This document shows, piece by piece, positions 19,115-25,339 of a stretch of 25,983 nucleotides of DNA. This DNA comes from Acinetobacter sp. N54.MGS-139 (lineage in GTDB: Bacteria; Pseudomonadota; Gammaproteobacteria; Burkholderiales; Burkholderiaceae_F). Position numbers and translations under genes: made by a program. How positions within the stretch are numbered: position 1 is the first letter of the stretch; each line of letters starts with the position of its first letter. The stretch is taken from assembly GCA_000980495.1 (NCBI GenBank), contig LARN01000026.1:1-25983 (forward strand), written 5' to 3'. The notes beneath the pieces were generated by a model that ran no database searches, was not told the DNA's origin, and saw only the letters and a program-made list of their open reading frames with translations.

Positions 19115-20137
19115 CTAGATTTGGATAGAGAAGTCGGTGTTTTCCAGCGGTGGCAGACCGAGGACTCGGCGTCCGTTGACCGTCGCAATCTTTGCCAGGG
19201 CTTCCATTTCGTCATAACGGCAGCCGGTCGCAAGCGTCATAAGTTCGTGCCACATATCGCCGCCGTTCCAAGGCACCATGGCGTCGCAGACGTTATCCGT
19301 ACCTAAGGCAACCGTGATGCCGGCAGGATCGAGCTCATCGACAGGAGTCATCGAGTTATGGACAGGGCCGATACTTTCCGAACGCGGTGTGTCAATCCAA
19401 GCAGTAGGGCAGGCGATCATCATGACGTCGGCTTTTTTCATCAGATCGTACAAGCGGCGGCGATACATTCTAGAGTGAGCAGCGATGGAAATACCGTGAA
19501 TGGCCACAACTTTGCCCTGCATACCGTGTTCAATGGTTTTAGCGCACAGTTCTTCGGTTTCATATTCGAGCGATTCATTGAATTGGTCGACGTGAACGTG
19601 AACCATCTTATTGAGGCGTTTTGCAGTGCTCAAAATAATGTCAAAAGCTTCGGAGCCTTTTCCGTAGTCCTTTTCATCGCGTTTCGGAAGGGCACCGATG
19701 ATGTCGACCATTTCGGAGCCGATATCAAACCATTGTCTGGCCTCAGGATCGATAACACCCTTGAGCGTCTGATTAGCGAATTTAACAGTCAGCTGATCTG
19801 CGTAATGCTCTCTTGCTCGAACGCCCGCTTTGATGGCGCGGTCTCTGCTCTGCGGGTCGATGTCCACGAAGGTACCGACGGCAGTGACGCCTTGAGAAAT
19901 CATGAGCTCGAAGAATTGACAAAATCTTCTGTAGAAGTCCTCTTCAGTGGATTCTGACTTCAGCTTATCCAGTGCATCCCATTTCTGCTGCAGCGTACAA
20001 GTCTTTCTCATGTGCAGCACATCCGGACTCAGCGTAAAGGAACGGTCTGCATGAGCATGGGTATTCACCCATCCGCCGTTCCTTTTGATGACCGGTTCAA
20101 TCATCGAGCGAATAGTAAGAGGAGTTTCCAAGTTCAT
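19115..20137 (-). CDS. Amidohydrolase, cytosine-deaminase-like
   Basis: A metal-dependent hydrolase of 340 residues whose motifs follow the order of the cytosine deaminase (CodA) branch: HxH in NTHAHAD (H27, H29), HVHVDQFNE (H182), AIHGIS (H214) and the metal Asp in GTDNV (D281). Two departures are visible. The position of CodA's catalytic Glu217 (HCDE in E. coli) reads Gln (HVDQ, Q185). The protein also begins just before the first metal motif and ends soon after the last, so the usual flanking beta-sandwich is almost absent (CodA has about 426 residues). Placement directly ahead of pyrE, behind a pyrimidine-type attenuator, suggests pyrimidine salvage or catabolism, but the substrate is not established. 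The start has AGGA 7 bases upstream and overlaps the leader ORF stop as ATGA. Confidence 0.8.
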   Translation of the reverse strand: MNLETPLTIRSMIEPVIKRNGGWVNTHAHADRSFTLSPDVLHMRKTCTLQQKWDALDKLKSESTEEDFYRRFCQFFELMISQGVTAVGTFVDIDPQSRDRAIKAGVRAREHYADQLTVKFANQTLKGVIDPEARQWFDIGSEMVDIIGALPKRDEKDYGKGSEAFDIILSTAKRLNKMVHVHVDQFNESLEYETEELCAKTIEHGMQGKVVAIHGISIAAHSRMYRRRLYDLMKKADVMMIACPTAWIDTPRSESIGPVHNSMTPVDELDPAGITVALGTDNVCDAMVPWNGGDMWHELMTLATGCRYDEMEALAKIATVNGRRVLGLPPLENTDFSIQI

Positions 20138-20271
20138 TTCAATTCCTGTAAAAAAAAGGCCTCCCGAAATTGGGAAGGCCGTTGAAGAAAACAGTTATTT
20201 TTGGGCTTGCGCAAAGCCCTCCAAAAAGACAGAAGTTTTTCTTCTTGAATTTGGATTGTTCGTGTTTTCAT
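20134..20271 (-). CDS. Leader peptide of the amidohydrolase-pyrE operon (45 codons)
   Basis: An ORF of 45 codons beginning MKTRTIQIQEEKLLSFW and ending REAFFLQELK. It reads through the pause hairpin and the terminator stem and T run, and its TGA overlaps the amidohydrolase ATG (ATGA, 20137-20134). This matches the enteric pyrBI leader in length (44 residues there) and layout: a ribosome close behind RNA polymerase would break up the terminator. An in-frame TAG precedes the ATG closely. No Shine-Dalgarno is visible, but the only nearby promoter candidate would give an almost leaderless RNA. That it is translated is inference. Confidence 0.6.
   Translation of the reverse strand: MKTRTIQIQEEKLLSFWRALRKPKNNCFLQRPSQFREAFFLQELK
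20150..20180 (-). terminator. Attenuator: intrinsic terminator inside the leader ORF
   Basis: On the minus strand GGCCTTCCC (20180-20172) pairs with GGGAGGCC (20165-20158) as 8 bp with one bulged T, followed at once by eight T residues (20157-20150) and then the amidohydrolase Shine-Dalgarno. No minus-strand gene lies upstream that it could terminate, and on the + strand it has no T run. A role in controlling the operon downstream is therefore the simplest reading. Confidence 0.75.
20203..20219 (-). promoter_or_regulatory. Putative transcription pause hairpin in the leader
   Basis: A 6-bp stem (GGGCTT 20219-20214 with AAGCCC 20208-20203) with a 5-base loop. It is preceded by the T-rich TCTTTTTGG (20229-20221) and followed by TGTTTTCTTC (20193-20184). 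Such T-rich, hairpin-associated tracts are where low UTP slows polymerase in the pyrBI system. Function here is inferred. Confidence 0.5.
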
Positions 20272-20279
20272 GAGCTAGG

Positions 20280-20288
20280 AGCATAGCA
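20280..20288 (-). promoter_or_regulatory. Candidate extended -10 promoter for the leader-amidohydrolase-pyrE operon
   Basis: Minus-strand TGC followed by TATGCT is an extended -10; I see no -35 at the right distance. Transcription would start within a few bases of the leader ORF ATG at 20271. Weak evidence; a promoter farther upstream is possible. Confidence 0.3.
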
Positions 20289-20367
20289 AAAATAAGCCTG
20301 GATTTTTTGATTGAAAGCCTAGGAGAACGAACAAATCGCAAACAATATTTGCAGGAAAACACTAGTC

Positions 20368-20398
20368 TTAGTAAAACTACTAATCATCATTTATGATT
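20368..20398 (+). promoter_or_regulatory. Two adjacent dyads and a possible promoter ahead of lolA
   Basis: TTAGTA-AAAC-TACTAA (20368-20383) is directly followed by AATCAT-CATTT-ATGATT (20382-20398). Both are perfect 6-bp inverted repeats, the second overlapping a TATGAT (20392-20397) that could be a -10. They lie about 50-75 bases upstream of lolA and on the far side of the divergent leader, so they could be operators for either unit. The rest of the 308-base gap between the amidohydrolase and lolA is the attenuator described separately. Confidence 0.35.
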
Positions 20399-20445
20399 GG
20401 TTCAGACCTAACTTTCTTTTTGTTAGAACGAGGAAGAAACGTTTC

Positions 20446-21063
20446 ATGAAAAAAGCATCACTTTTAGCCATTACCGGTTTATTTCCGTTCGTTGTTTTTT
20501 CCCAGCCGTCGGATCTCTTAAATAATTTTTTGAATGAGACAAAACAGGCATCAGGTGCTTTTGAGCAGCAAACATTTCAAAAGGACGGAAAACCTGCAGA
20601 AGAATTACAGGAAGGAACGTTCTCGTTTTCTCGGCCCGGAAAATTTGTTTGGACTTATACCAGCCCGTATCCTCAGAGGATGGTTTGCGACGGAAGCCGA
20701 ATCTATATTTGGGATGAAGATTTAAACCAAGTGACCGTTCGGTCGGCTAAAGGAGCCATTCCTAAGAGTCCTGCCTCTATCTTATTTGGAACTCAGTCCT
20801 ACAAAAAAGATTGGAATGCGGCACAACCCAAGCAAGAAGACGGATATATCTGGATCACGCTAACGCCTAAAGCCAAGGACGCGTCGGTGAGCTCAGTTTC
20901 TTTCGGATTTAAGTCTGAAAAACTGGAAAAACTCATTTTTGTCGGATCGATGGGCGAGAAGACAAACCTCACGATTTCCGATCTTAAGACTGATGTTCAG
21001 TTAAGCCCCGAGACTTTTAAATTCACGGCTCCTAAAGGTGCGGACGTGATCGAAGTCAAGTGA
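20446..21063 (+). CDS. lolA: Outer-membrane lipoprotein carrier protein LolA
   Basis: A periplasmic chaperone that takes lipoproteins from LolCDE at the inner membrane to LolB at the outer membrane. The 205 residues begin with a signal peptide (MKK, hydrophobic run, probable cleavage near VFS-QPSD at ~19-20). Family segments follow: GAFEQQTFQKDGK, GTFSFSRPGKFVWTYTSPYPQ, DGSRIYIWDEDLNQVTVR and SPASILFG. Length is normal. GAGGAAG precedes the ATG by about 9 bases. It lies downstream of ftsK as in many proteobacteria but is separated from it by the reverse-strand amidohydrolase-pyrE operon, so it needs its own promoter. Confidence 0.92.
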   Translation: MKKASLLAITGLFPFVVFSQPSDLLNNFLNETKQASGAFEQQTFQKDGKPAEELQEGTFSFSRPGKFVWTYTSPYPQRMVCDGSRIYIWDEDLNQVTVRSAKGAIPKSPASILFGTQSYKKDWNAAQPKQEDGYIWITLTPKAKDASVSSVSFGFKSEKLEKLIFVGSMGEKTNLTISDLKTDVQLSPETFKFTAPKGADVIEVK

Positions 21064-21268
21064 AAGATCTTTGTTCGGTCTTGACGCCGGAATCCGAATT
21101 TTTAGTCAGGTATCCTGAGGCTGATAACGCGCAGTGCTTCTCTTTTTAGAAAAATTGTGCGATTTGTGTTTCTTTTGTCAGTTTTTATGCTCAAATTTGT
21201 GGGGAGAGTCGGTTTAATTTTTAGACGGCGCTAAATAGTGTTATTCTCCGAGTAACAGAACACACGGG
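21064..21268 (+). other. Gap after lolA, little recognisable
   Basis: About 200 AT-rich bases with no ORF of note and no clear terminator for lolA. A short dyad TCAGG-TAT-CCTGA is present but lacks a T run. A possible promoter for the downstream leader RNA is TTTAGA (21220-21225) with TATTCT (21242-21247), 16 bases apart, a moderate match. Confidence 0.4.
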
Positions 21269-21396
21269 GAGCCAGGTCTTCTAATTCAGTCCCTTATAAG
21301 TAAAAAGAAGGCCGGCTTGTATTGATGGACACAAAGAACGAAGTTTTTCGTCCGGCGAGAAGTCGGGCGAACTCTGCCTTCGTTACCAACGGAGGC
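21269..21396 (+). ncRNA. Structured leader RNA of the metallophosphoesterase gene (candidate riboswitch)
   Basis: Three foldable elements are visible. First, a long stem in which 21271-21282 (GCCAGGTCTTCT) pairs with 21306-21316 (AGAAGGCCGGC) over 11 bp with one G-T pair and one bulged A. Second, hairpin ACGAA-GTTT-TTCGT (21338-21351), which may be enclosed by GCCGG 21311-21315 with CCGGC 21352-21356, competing with the first stem. Third, a 9-bp hairpin GCCTTCGTT-ACC-AACGGAGGC (21376-21396) that holds the Shine-Dalgarno GGAGG. AACGAAG (21337-21343) can instead pair with CTTCGTT (21378-21384), opening the ribosome-binding site and dissolving the second hairpin. I do not recognise a known riboswitch class. 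Confidence 0.5.
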
Positions 21397-21400
21397 ATGA

Positions 21401-22237
21401 ATGAGTAAGGTTTTTCTATGCGGTGATCCGCACGGAGAATTTGACCACATCCTAAGCGCCATAGACCAGTGGCATCCGGATGCGGTCTTGATTCTCGGCG
21501 ATCTGACGCCGTCTCATTCCTTGGATGAGATTTTTAAAGGTGTTAAAGGAACCAAGATTTACTGGATTCCGGGCAATCACGACACTGACTCAGACCTTAT
21601 TTATGACCGTCTTTGGAGGTCTTCTTTCGCTAAACATAATCTCCACGGCAGAGTTCAGGACGTTTGCGGCGTAAAGGTAGCCGGTTTGGGCGGCGTATTC
21701 CGAGGTCAAATTTGGATGCCTCCTGCAATGCCGCTTTATGCTTCTCCAAGTCTTTTCATCCGAAAGATCGGTAAGAGCGGAATGTGGCGCGGAGGTCTTC
21801 CCCGCAGACACCGTTCGACGATTTTCCAAAGCGTTTATGAAAAACTCAAGGAATGCAAGGCCGACATCCTGATTACGCATGAAGCCCCCTCAATGCATCC
21901 GAAAGGCTTCAAAGCCTTGGACGATCTTGCTATGAAAATGGGCTGCAAAATTATCTTTCACGCCCATCAGCATGAAAGCAAGCGCTATTGCCCGTGTAAC
22001 GGACTCTGCGCACGCGGAATCGGACTTCGCGGAATCATTGATTTGGAAGGAAACGTTATCGTTCCCGCACAGGTTGATCCGCGCGAGCTCGAAGCAAAAG
22101 TGCAGTCTGCACCTTCTCCGGTGAGAGCTCAGTTAAGAAGAACGCCGGCTTCTAAGTTCCGGCGTCTCAATCGATTCAATCGGTTTTCAAGAAAGGGATG
22201 GTCTAACAAGTCCCCCAAAAAGGAACGACAGGGATAA
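21401..22237 (+). CDS. Metallophosphoesterase (calcineurin-like)
   Basis: A 278-residue hydrolase of phosphomono- or diesters using two metals. The metal ligands are in order: GDPHGEFD (D9, H11), ILGDL (D34), PGNHD (N59, H60), LITHEAP (H160) and IFHAHQHES (H187, H189). Cysteines in RYCPCNGLCARG (~196-207) are an unusual addition that might bind a metal. The last ~55 residues are a strongly basic Arg/Lys/Asn/Phe-rich tail, suggesting nucleic-acid or membrane contact. The substrate is unknown. The start at 21401 has GGAGG 5 bases away; an ATG at 21397 is out of frame and stops after three codons. The 3' end overlaps the convergent moeA by 35 bases. Confidence 0.85.
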   Translation: MSKVFLCGDPHGEFDHILSAIDQWHPDAVLILGDLTPSHSLDEIFKGVKGTKIYWIPGNHDTDSDLIYDRLWRSSFAKHNLHGRVQDVCGVKVAGLGGVFRGQIWMPPAMPLYASPSLFIRKIGKSGMWRGGLPRRHRSTIFQSVYEKLKECKADILITHEAPSMHPKGFKALDDLAMKMGCKIIFHAHQHESKRYCPCNGLCARGIGLRGIIDLEGNVIVPAQVDPRELEAKVQSAPSPVRAQLRRTPASKFRRLNRFNRFSRKGWSNKSPKKERQG

Positions 22238-23414
22238 GTTCTCCGTCTTCGGGCGCAGCCTGATCATCGGCCAGATAAATAAAGCAGTTGGCTTTTATCA
22301 TGGACTTTAAGGCGCCCGTCTTTTGCGAACCCGCCGGCGTTACCGTCACAAGGCCGTCTTGCATTGTCAGCAGACCTCTTTGGAAATCCGTATAACCCAA
22401 ATTTTTCTTAAATTTGCCTTTTGCCGCAGCTAAAGCGTAGATCAGCTTGGGATTCTTCTGACCAGAGAGTAACGCCAAGGCAATGGAGACAATGGCATAG
22501 AAAGTGACTTGAGCGGCGGTGGGATTTCCCGGGAGTCCGAAGAAATATGCTTTTCCGATTTTTCCGACGGCCAAAGGCTTACCCGGTTTAATCAGGCAAT
22601 GCCAAGATATCAATTCTCCGATCTCCAAGACGACTTTTCTTGTGAAATCGGCTTCTCCGACGGAGACTCCGCCTGAGGTAATCACAGCATCGCACTCTTG
22701 AGAAGCTCTTAAGAGACATTCTTTCAAGGCTTCAGGATTGTCTTTGATAACACCGTAATCGATGATGTCAAAGCCTTTTTCTCTTAACATCGCTCCGATA
22801 CAGTAACGGTTCGAATCGTAAATTTTTCCCCGAGCGAGCGGCTGATCGATGCTTTGAAGTTCGTCGCCGGTGGAGAAAAAACCCACCCTAACCTTTTTGA
22901 AAACCGTTACTTTGTGGATACCCAGCGCAGCAAGGAAATTTATTTCCGGCGCATGGAGCAGGGTTCCCTTCGTCATGCAAACATCACCGCTCCTGATCTC
23001 TTCTCCTTTTCGACGGACATTGTCACCAGCCCTTACTTCCGACGGGAAAGTAATTTCTTTATCGTCGGCCTTCACAATCTCCTGTTTGACGACGGTATCC
23101 GCTCCTTCCGGTACTTCTCCGCCGGTCATAATACGGACGCATTCACCTGACTGGAGCTTTTTCGGGCAAGGATGACCGGCAAAAGAGGATCCGACCTCTT
23201 TTAACGTAAAACCTTCAGGCTTGATGTCTTCCGAACCAAAAGCCCAGCCGTCCATCGCTGAGTTATTAAAAAGCGGAAGGTCGATGGGTGAGTGAAGATC
23301 TTCAGCTAATACAAACCCAAGCGCTTCGGAAATCGCCTTTTCTGCTGTTGAAGCCACAGGCTCGATATAAGAACGCAGAAATTCCAGTGTCTGCGTGTAG
23401 GTTTTAACTTCCAT
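22203..23414 (-). CDS. moeA: Molybdopterin molybdenumtransferase
   Basis: Inserts molybdate into adenylylated molybdopterin, the step after MogA. The 403-residue protein shows DLPLFNNSAMDGWAF (45-59), IMTGGEVPEGADTVV (95-109), VGFFSTGDEL (176-185), SGGVSVGEADF (246-256) and FGLPGNPTAA (~293-302), in the usual MoeA order and length. The ATG at 23414 has AGGAG a good distance upstream, and the gene overlaps the end of mobA by 11 bases, so the two are translationally coupled. At its 3' end it overlaps the convergent metallophosphoesterase by 35 bases. Together with the mog-esterase gene the window holds the late steps of molybdenum-cofactor synthesis. Confidence 0.96.
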   Translation of the reverse strand: MEVKTYTQTLEFLRSYIEPVASTAEKAISEALGFVLAEDLHSPIDLPLFNNSAMDGWAFGSEDIKPEGFTLKEVGSSFAGHPCPKKLQSGECVRIMTGGEVPEGADTVVKQEIVKADDKEITFPSEVRAGDNVRRKGEEIRSGDVCMTKGTLLHAPEINFLAALGIHKVTVFKKVRVGFFSTGDELQSIDQPLARGKIYDSNRYCIGAMLREKGFDIIDYGVIKDNPEALKECLLRASQECDAVITSGGVSVGEADFTRKVVLEIGELISWHCLIKPGKPLAVGKIGKAYFFGLPGNPTAAQVTFYAIVSIALALLSGQKNPKLIYALAAAKGKFKKNLGYTDFQRGLLTMQDGLVTVTPAGSQKTGALKSMIKANCFIYLADDQAAPEDGELIPVVPFWGTC

Positions 23415-24027
23415 CGGAAAGCTCCTGTTCTAATGTTTTGTTTAATAGTTCCAGCTCTTCGAGCGTGTTGAGATTCATGAAAGCGCCTTCATCGATTTCA
23501 CATTCCAATTCGAGTGCACCAAGATGCTCTAGGAATCCCAGAACGCTCCGTTTATTTGAATCTAAGAATGAGGTAAGCGAAGGCAGGACATCTTTGTGAA
23601 GCAGGCAATGCAGAGGTTCTTTTTTACCATTGTGTGTCGGAAAGACACAGAGTGCCTGTTTCTCTATCGCTGTCTTATGCAGAAGTCCGGCCAGATTTCT
23701 CGGTAGAAACGGGGTATCTGTCGGTGAGACGAAATACCAAGGACCGCCTAAGTCCTGTTTTAAGATAGTTTCGATTCCGGCTAAGGGACCCGGATAATCC
23801 TGACGAACATCCTTGAACACAGGATAACCGTAAGAATCAAATTCGGCCGCAAAGTCATTGGAGCTAATGAATATGGAATTAACTTGGGGCTGCATCCGTT
23901 CAATGACCAAGGCTGCAAGCGTTCGACCTCCAAGAAGCTGGGCTCCTTTGTTTACGCCTCCCATCCTGCTGGCCTTTCCGCCTGCCAAGAGAATCCCGCT
24001 GATTTCGTTTTTTCTTTCGTTACTCAT
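23404..24027 (-). CDS. mobA: Molybdenum cofactor guanylyltransferase
   Basis: Transfers GMP to Mo-molybdopterin, making the MGD cofactor of DMSO-reductase-type enzymes. The nucleotide-binding LAGGKASRMGG (14-24 from the chosen start) followed by K27, YPGPLAGIE and SPTDTPFLP are the family motifs. The frame is open to a GTG at 24081, with ATGs at 24069, 24033 and 24027. I chose 24027 (207 residues) because it gives the usual ~10 residues before the first motif and because the promoter at 24085-24112 would start RNA near 24078, leaving the GTG out and removing most of the AGGTGA that would otherwise serve the 24069 ATG. The start is uncertain; the identity is not. First gene of a mobA-moeA operon. 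Confidence 0.92.
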   Translation of the reverse strand: MSNERKNEISGILLAGGKASRMGGVNKGAQLLGGRTLAALVIERMQPQVNSIFISSNDFAAEFDSYGYPVFKDVRQDYPGPLAGIETILKQDLGGPWYFVSPTDTPFLPRNLAGLLHKTAIEKQALCVFPTHNGKKEPLHCLLHKDVLPSLTSFLDSNKRSVLGFLEHLGALELECEIDEGAFMNLNTLEELELLNKTLEQELSDGS

Positions 24028-24048
24028 TCGCATTAAGTCAACAAAGTG

Positions 24049-24068
24049 TGTTCGGCCAATGCCGAACA
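24049..24068 (-). repeat. Perfect inverted repeat at the 5' end of mobA
   Basis: TGTTCGGC-CAAT-GCCGAACA, an 8-bp perfect stem with a 4-base loop, lying between the mobA promoter and its likely start. It may be an RNA hairpin in the leader or a protein operator; if translation starts at 24069 it is coding. Confidence 0.55.
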
Positions 24069-24084
24069 TCCGAGTTATCACCTG

Positions 24085-24112
24085 ATTGTATTACTCCTGG
24101 ATTTTGAATCAA
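24085..24112 (-). promoter_or_regulatory. Candidate sigma-70 promoter for mobA-moeA
   Basis: Minus-strand TTGATT (24112-24107) and TACAAT (24090-24085), 16 bases apart. RNA would start near 24078, giving a leader of about 50 bases that contains the inverted repeat. Confidence 0.55.
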
Positions 24113-24223
24113 ACAAAAGAACGGTGCACCGCGAACATGTCGTTTGACTGAAGCCTACAAAAGCCTGATTTGTTATTTGCTGTTTTAGGACGTAAGACAT
24201 CACCTGACGTACTTAGGAGGACG

Positions 24224-25339
24224 ATGAAATCAATAAACTATTGTCGGTGTTTCATCATGAGCGAACTGAAATACTTAGCCTCTAAAAACGGCTTGAAATA
24301 CAAAATCGTGCGTTTCGAAGCAGGTCCCGAGGGCAAGCGAGCGAAAATCAATCAAAAGGCAGCTACTGTAGATTTCACAGTTTATCCGGCTAGGTTTGAG
24401 CCTATCCTGGAATTGACAAAGGAAGAACTTGAAGAGATCAGTGCGTTCACTAGGACAATGGAGACCGAGCTTGAATCAGCAGAAGTCAAAGAATTTATTC
24501 TTCGGTACAGGGAAGGGTTGAGTGTTGAAATCATTAGCAAAGCTACGGGGGGATGTCCCGAAATCATCGCGGACCTAGTTAAGTCATTGAAGCGCGCCCT
24601 GGTTCCTAAAGAAACATTGGAAGCTGCGCCCGATCACCTCTGTTTCTTGGTCGAAGGCGAGACCGAAGGAAACTACATTTCTGCCTATGCGAGAAGACTT
24701 GGTGTGCTGAATAAGATCTCCATTATCAAGCCATCAGGCAATTCCCCGGCTGAAATGGTAAAGGAAGCAGCCAGAATTCTGGCGCTGGATGAATTAAAAG
24801 GAACGACATTAAGAGAAGTTTGGTGTGTTTTCGATCGGGATAGACATCCTTCCTACCAGGAAGCTTTCGAACTAGCTTCTCGCAATAGAAGAATTCGTCT
24901 TTGCTGGTCAAATCCCTGCATAGAGCTTTGGTTCTTGATGCACTTTTTGAAACTTCCATGCGGATTAACAGCATCAGTCCGTTTTCCTGGCCCGACACAA
25001 ACTCAACTGATCAAAGTATCTGAAAGCATGGAAAAGGAAATTATTGAGCAGGTTTATTACAAATTATTTAATCCTGAAGAGTGCTTGGAGGCCCTTATGA
25101 AACAGTGGCCTAGCTACAAGAAGAATGGATTGGGTTACGTAGAAGAACTCCACTCGAAATTGCCATTTGCAATGGTGCAGTACCAGAATTCTGATAAAGA
25201 CCCCAATCAAATAGGATCGTGTTTTCCTGAGCTGCTGAAAGCTCTTGCGGATATAGCCGGCAAAACTTTAGAAGACGCTTCAGAGGTATCAGCAGTTCTA
25301 AACATCGACAATACTGAGCTTTTGGCAATCGAAGAATAA
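24224..25339 (+). CDS. RloB-like protein with N-terminal HTH-like region
   Basis: A 371-residue protein whose centre matches RloB (PF13707), a Toprim-like family found in restriction and abortive-infection loci: CFLVEGETEGNYISAY (~140-155), REVWCVFDRDRHPSYQEA (~197-214) and SNPCIELWFLMHF (229-241). The acidic Glu and Asp-x-Asp residues are those expected at a Toprim-type metal site. Ahead of it lie ~130 extra residues, where YREGLSVEIISKATGGCPEI (~95-114) looks like a helix-turn-helix. RloB homologues are usually shorter. AGGAGG stands 3 bases before the ATG at 24224; the frame is open to a TTG at 24170, and an ATG at 24257 lacks a Shine-Dalgarno. It stands alone next to the rRNA operon, with no restriction genes or RloA in view. 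The frame continues after its TAA (next entry). A defence role is inference. Confidence 0.7.
   Translation: MKSINYCRCFIMSELKYLASKNGLKYKIVRFEAGPEGKRAKINQKAATVDFTVYPARFEPILELTKEELEEISAFTRTMETELESAEVKEFILRYREGLSVEIISKATGGCPEIIADLVKSLKRALVPKETLEAAPDHLCFLVEGETEGNYISAYARRLGVLNKISIIKPSGNSPAEMVKEAARILALDELKGTTLREVWCVFDRDRHPSYQEAFELASRNRRIRLCWSNPCIELWFLMHFLKLPCGLTASVRFPGPTQTQLIKVSESMEKEIIEQVYYKLFNPEECLEALMKQWPSYKKNGLGYVEELHSKLPFAMVQYQNSDKDPNQIGSCFPELLKALADIAGKTLEDASEVSAVLNIDNTELLAIEE

Noticed and set aside
20158..20180. The hairpin at 20158-20180 as an ordinary + strand terminator
   Set aside because: No gene on the + strand runs into it and no T run follows on that strand; the T run is on the minus strand, ahead of the amidohydrolase.
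21376..21396. The hairpin before the metallophosphoesterase as a terminator
   Set aside because: No T run follows it and it contains the Shine-Dalgarno, so occlusion of translation fits better.
21397..21408. ATG at 21397 as the metallophosphoesterase start
   Set aside because: It is out of frame, one base from the Shine-Dalgarno, and stops after three codons.
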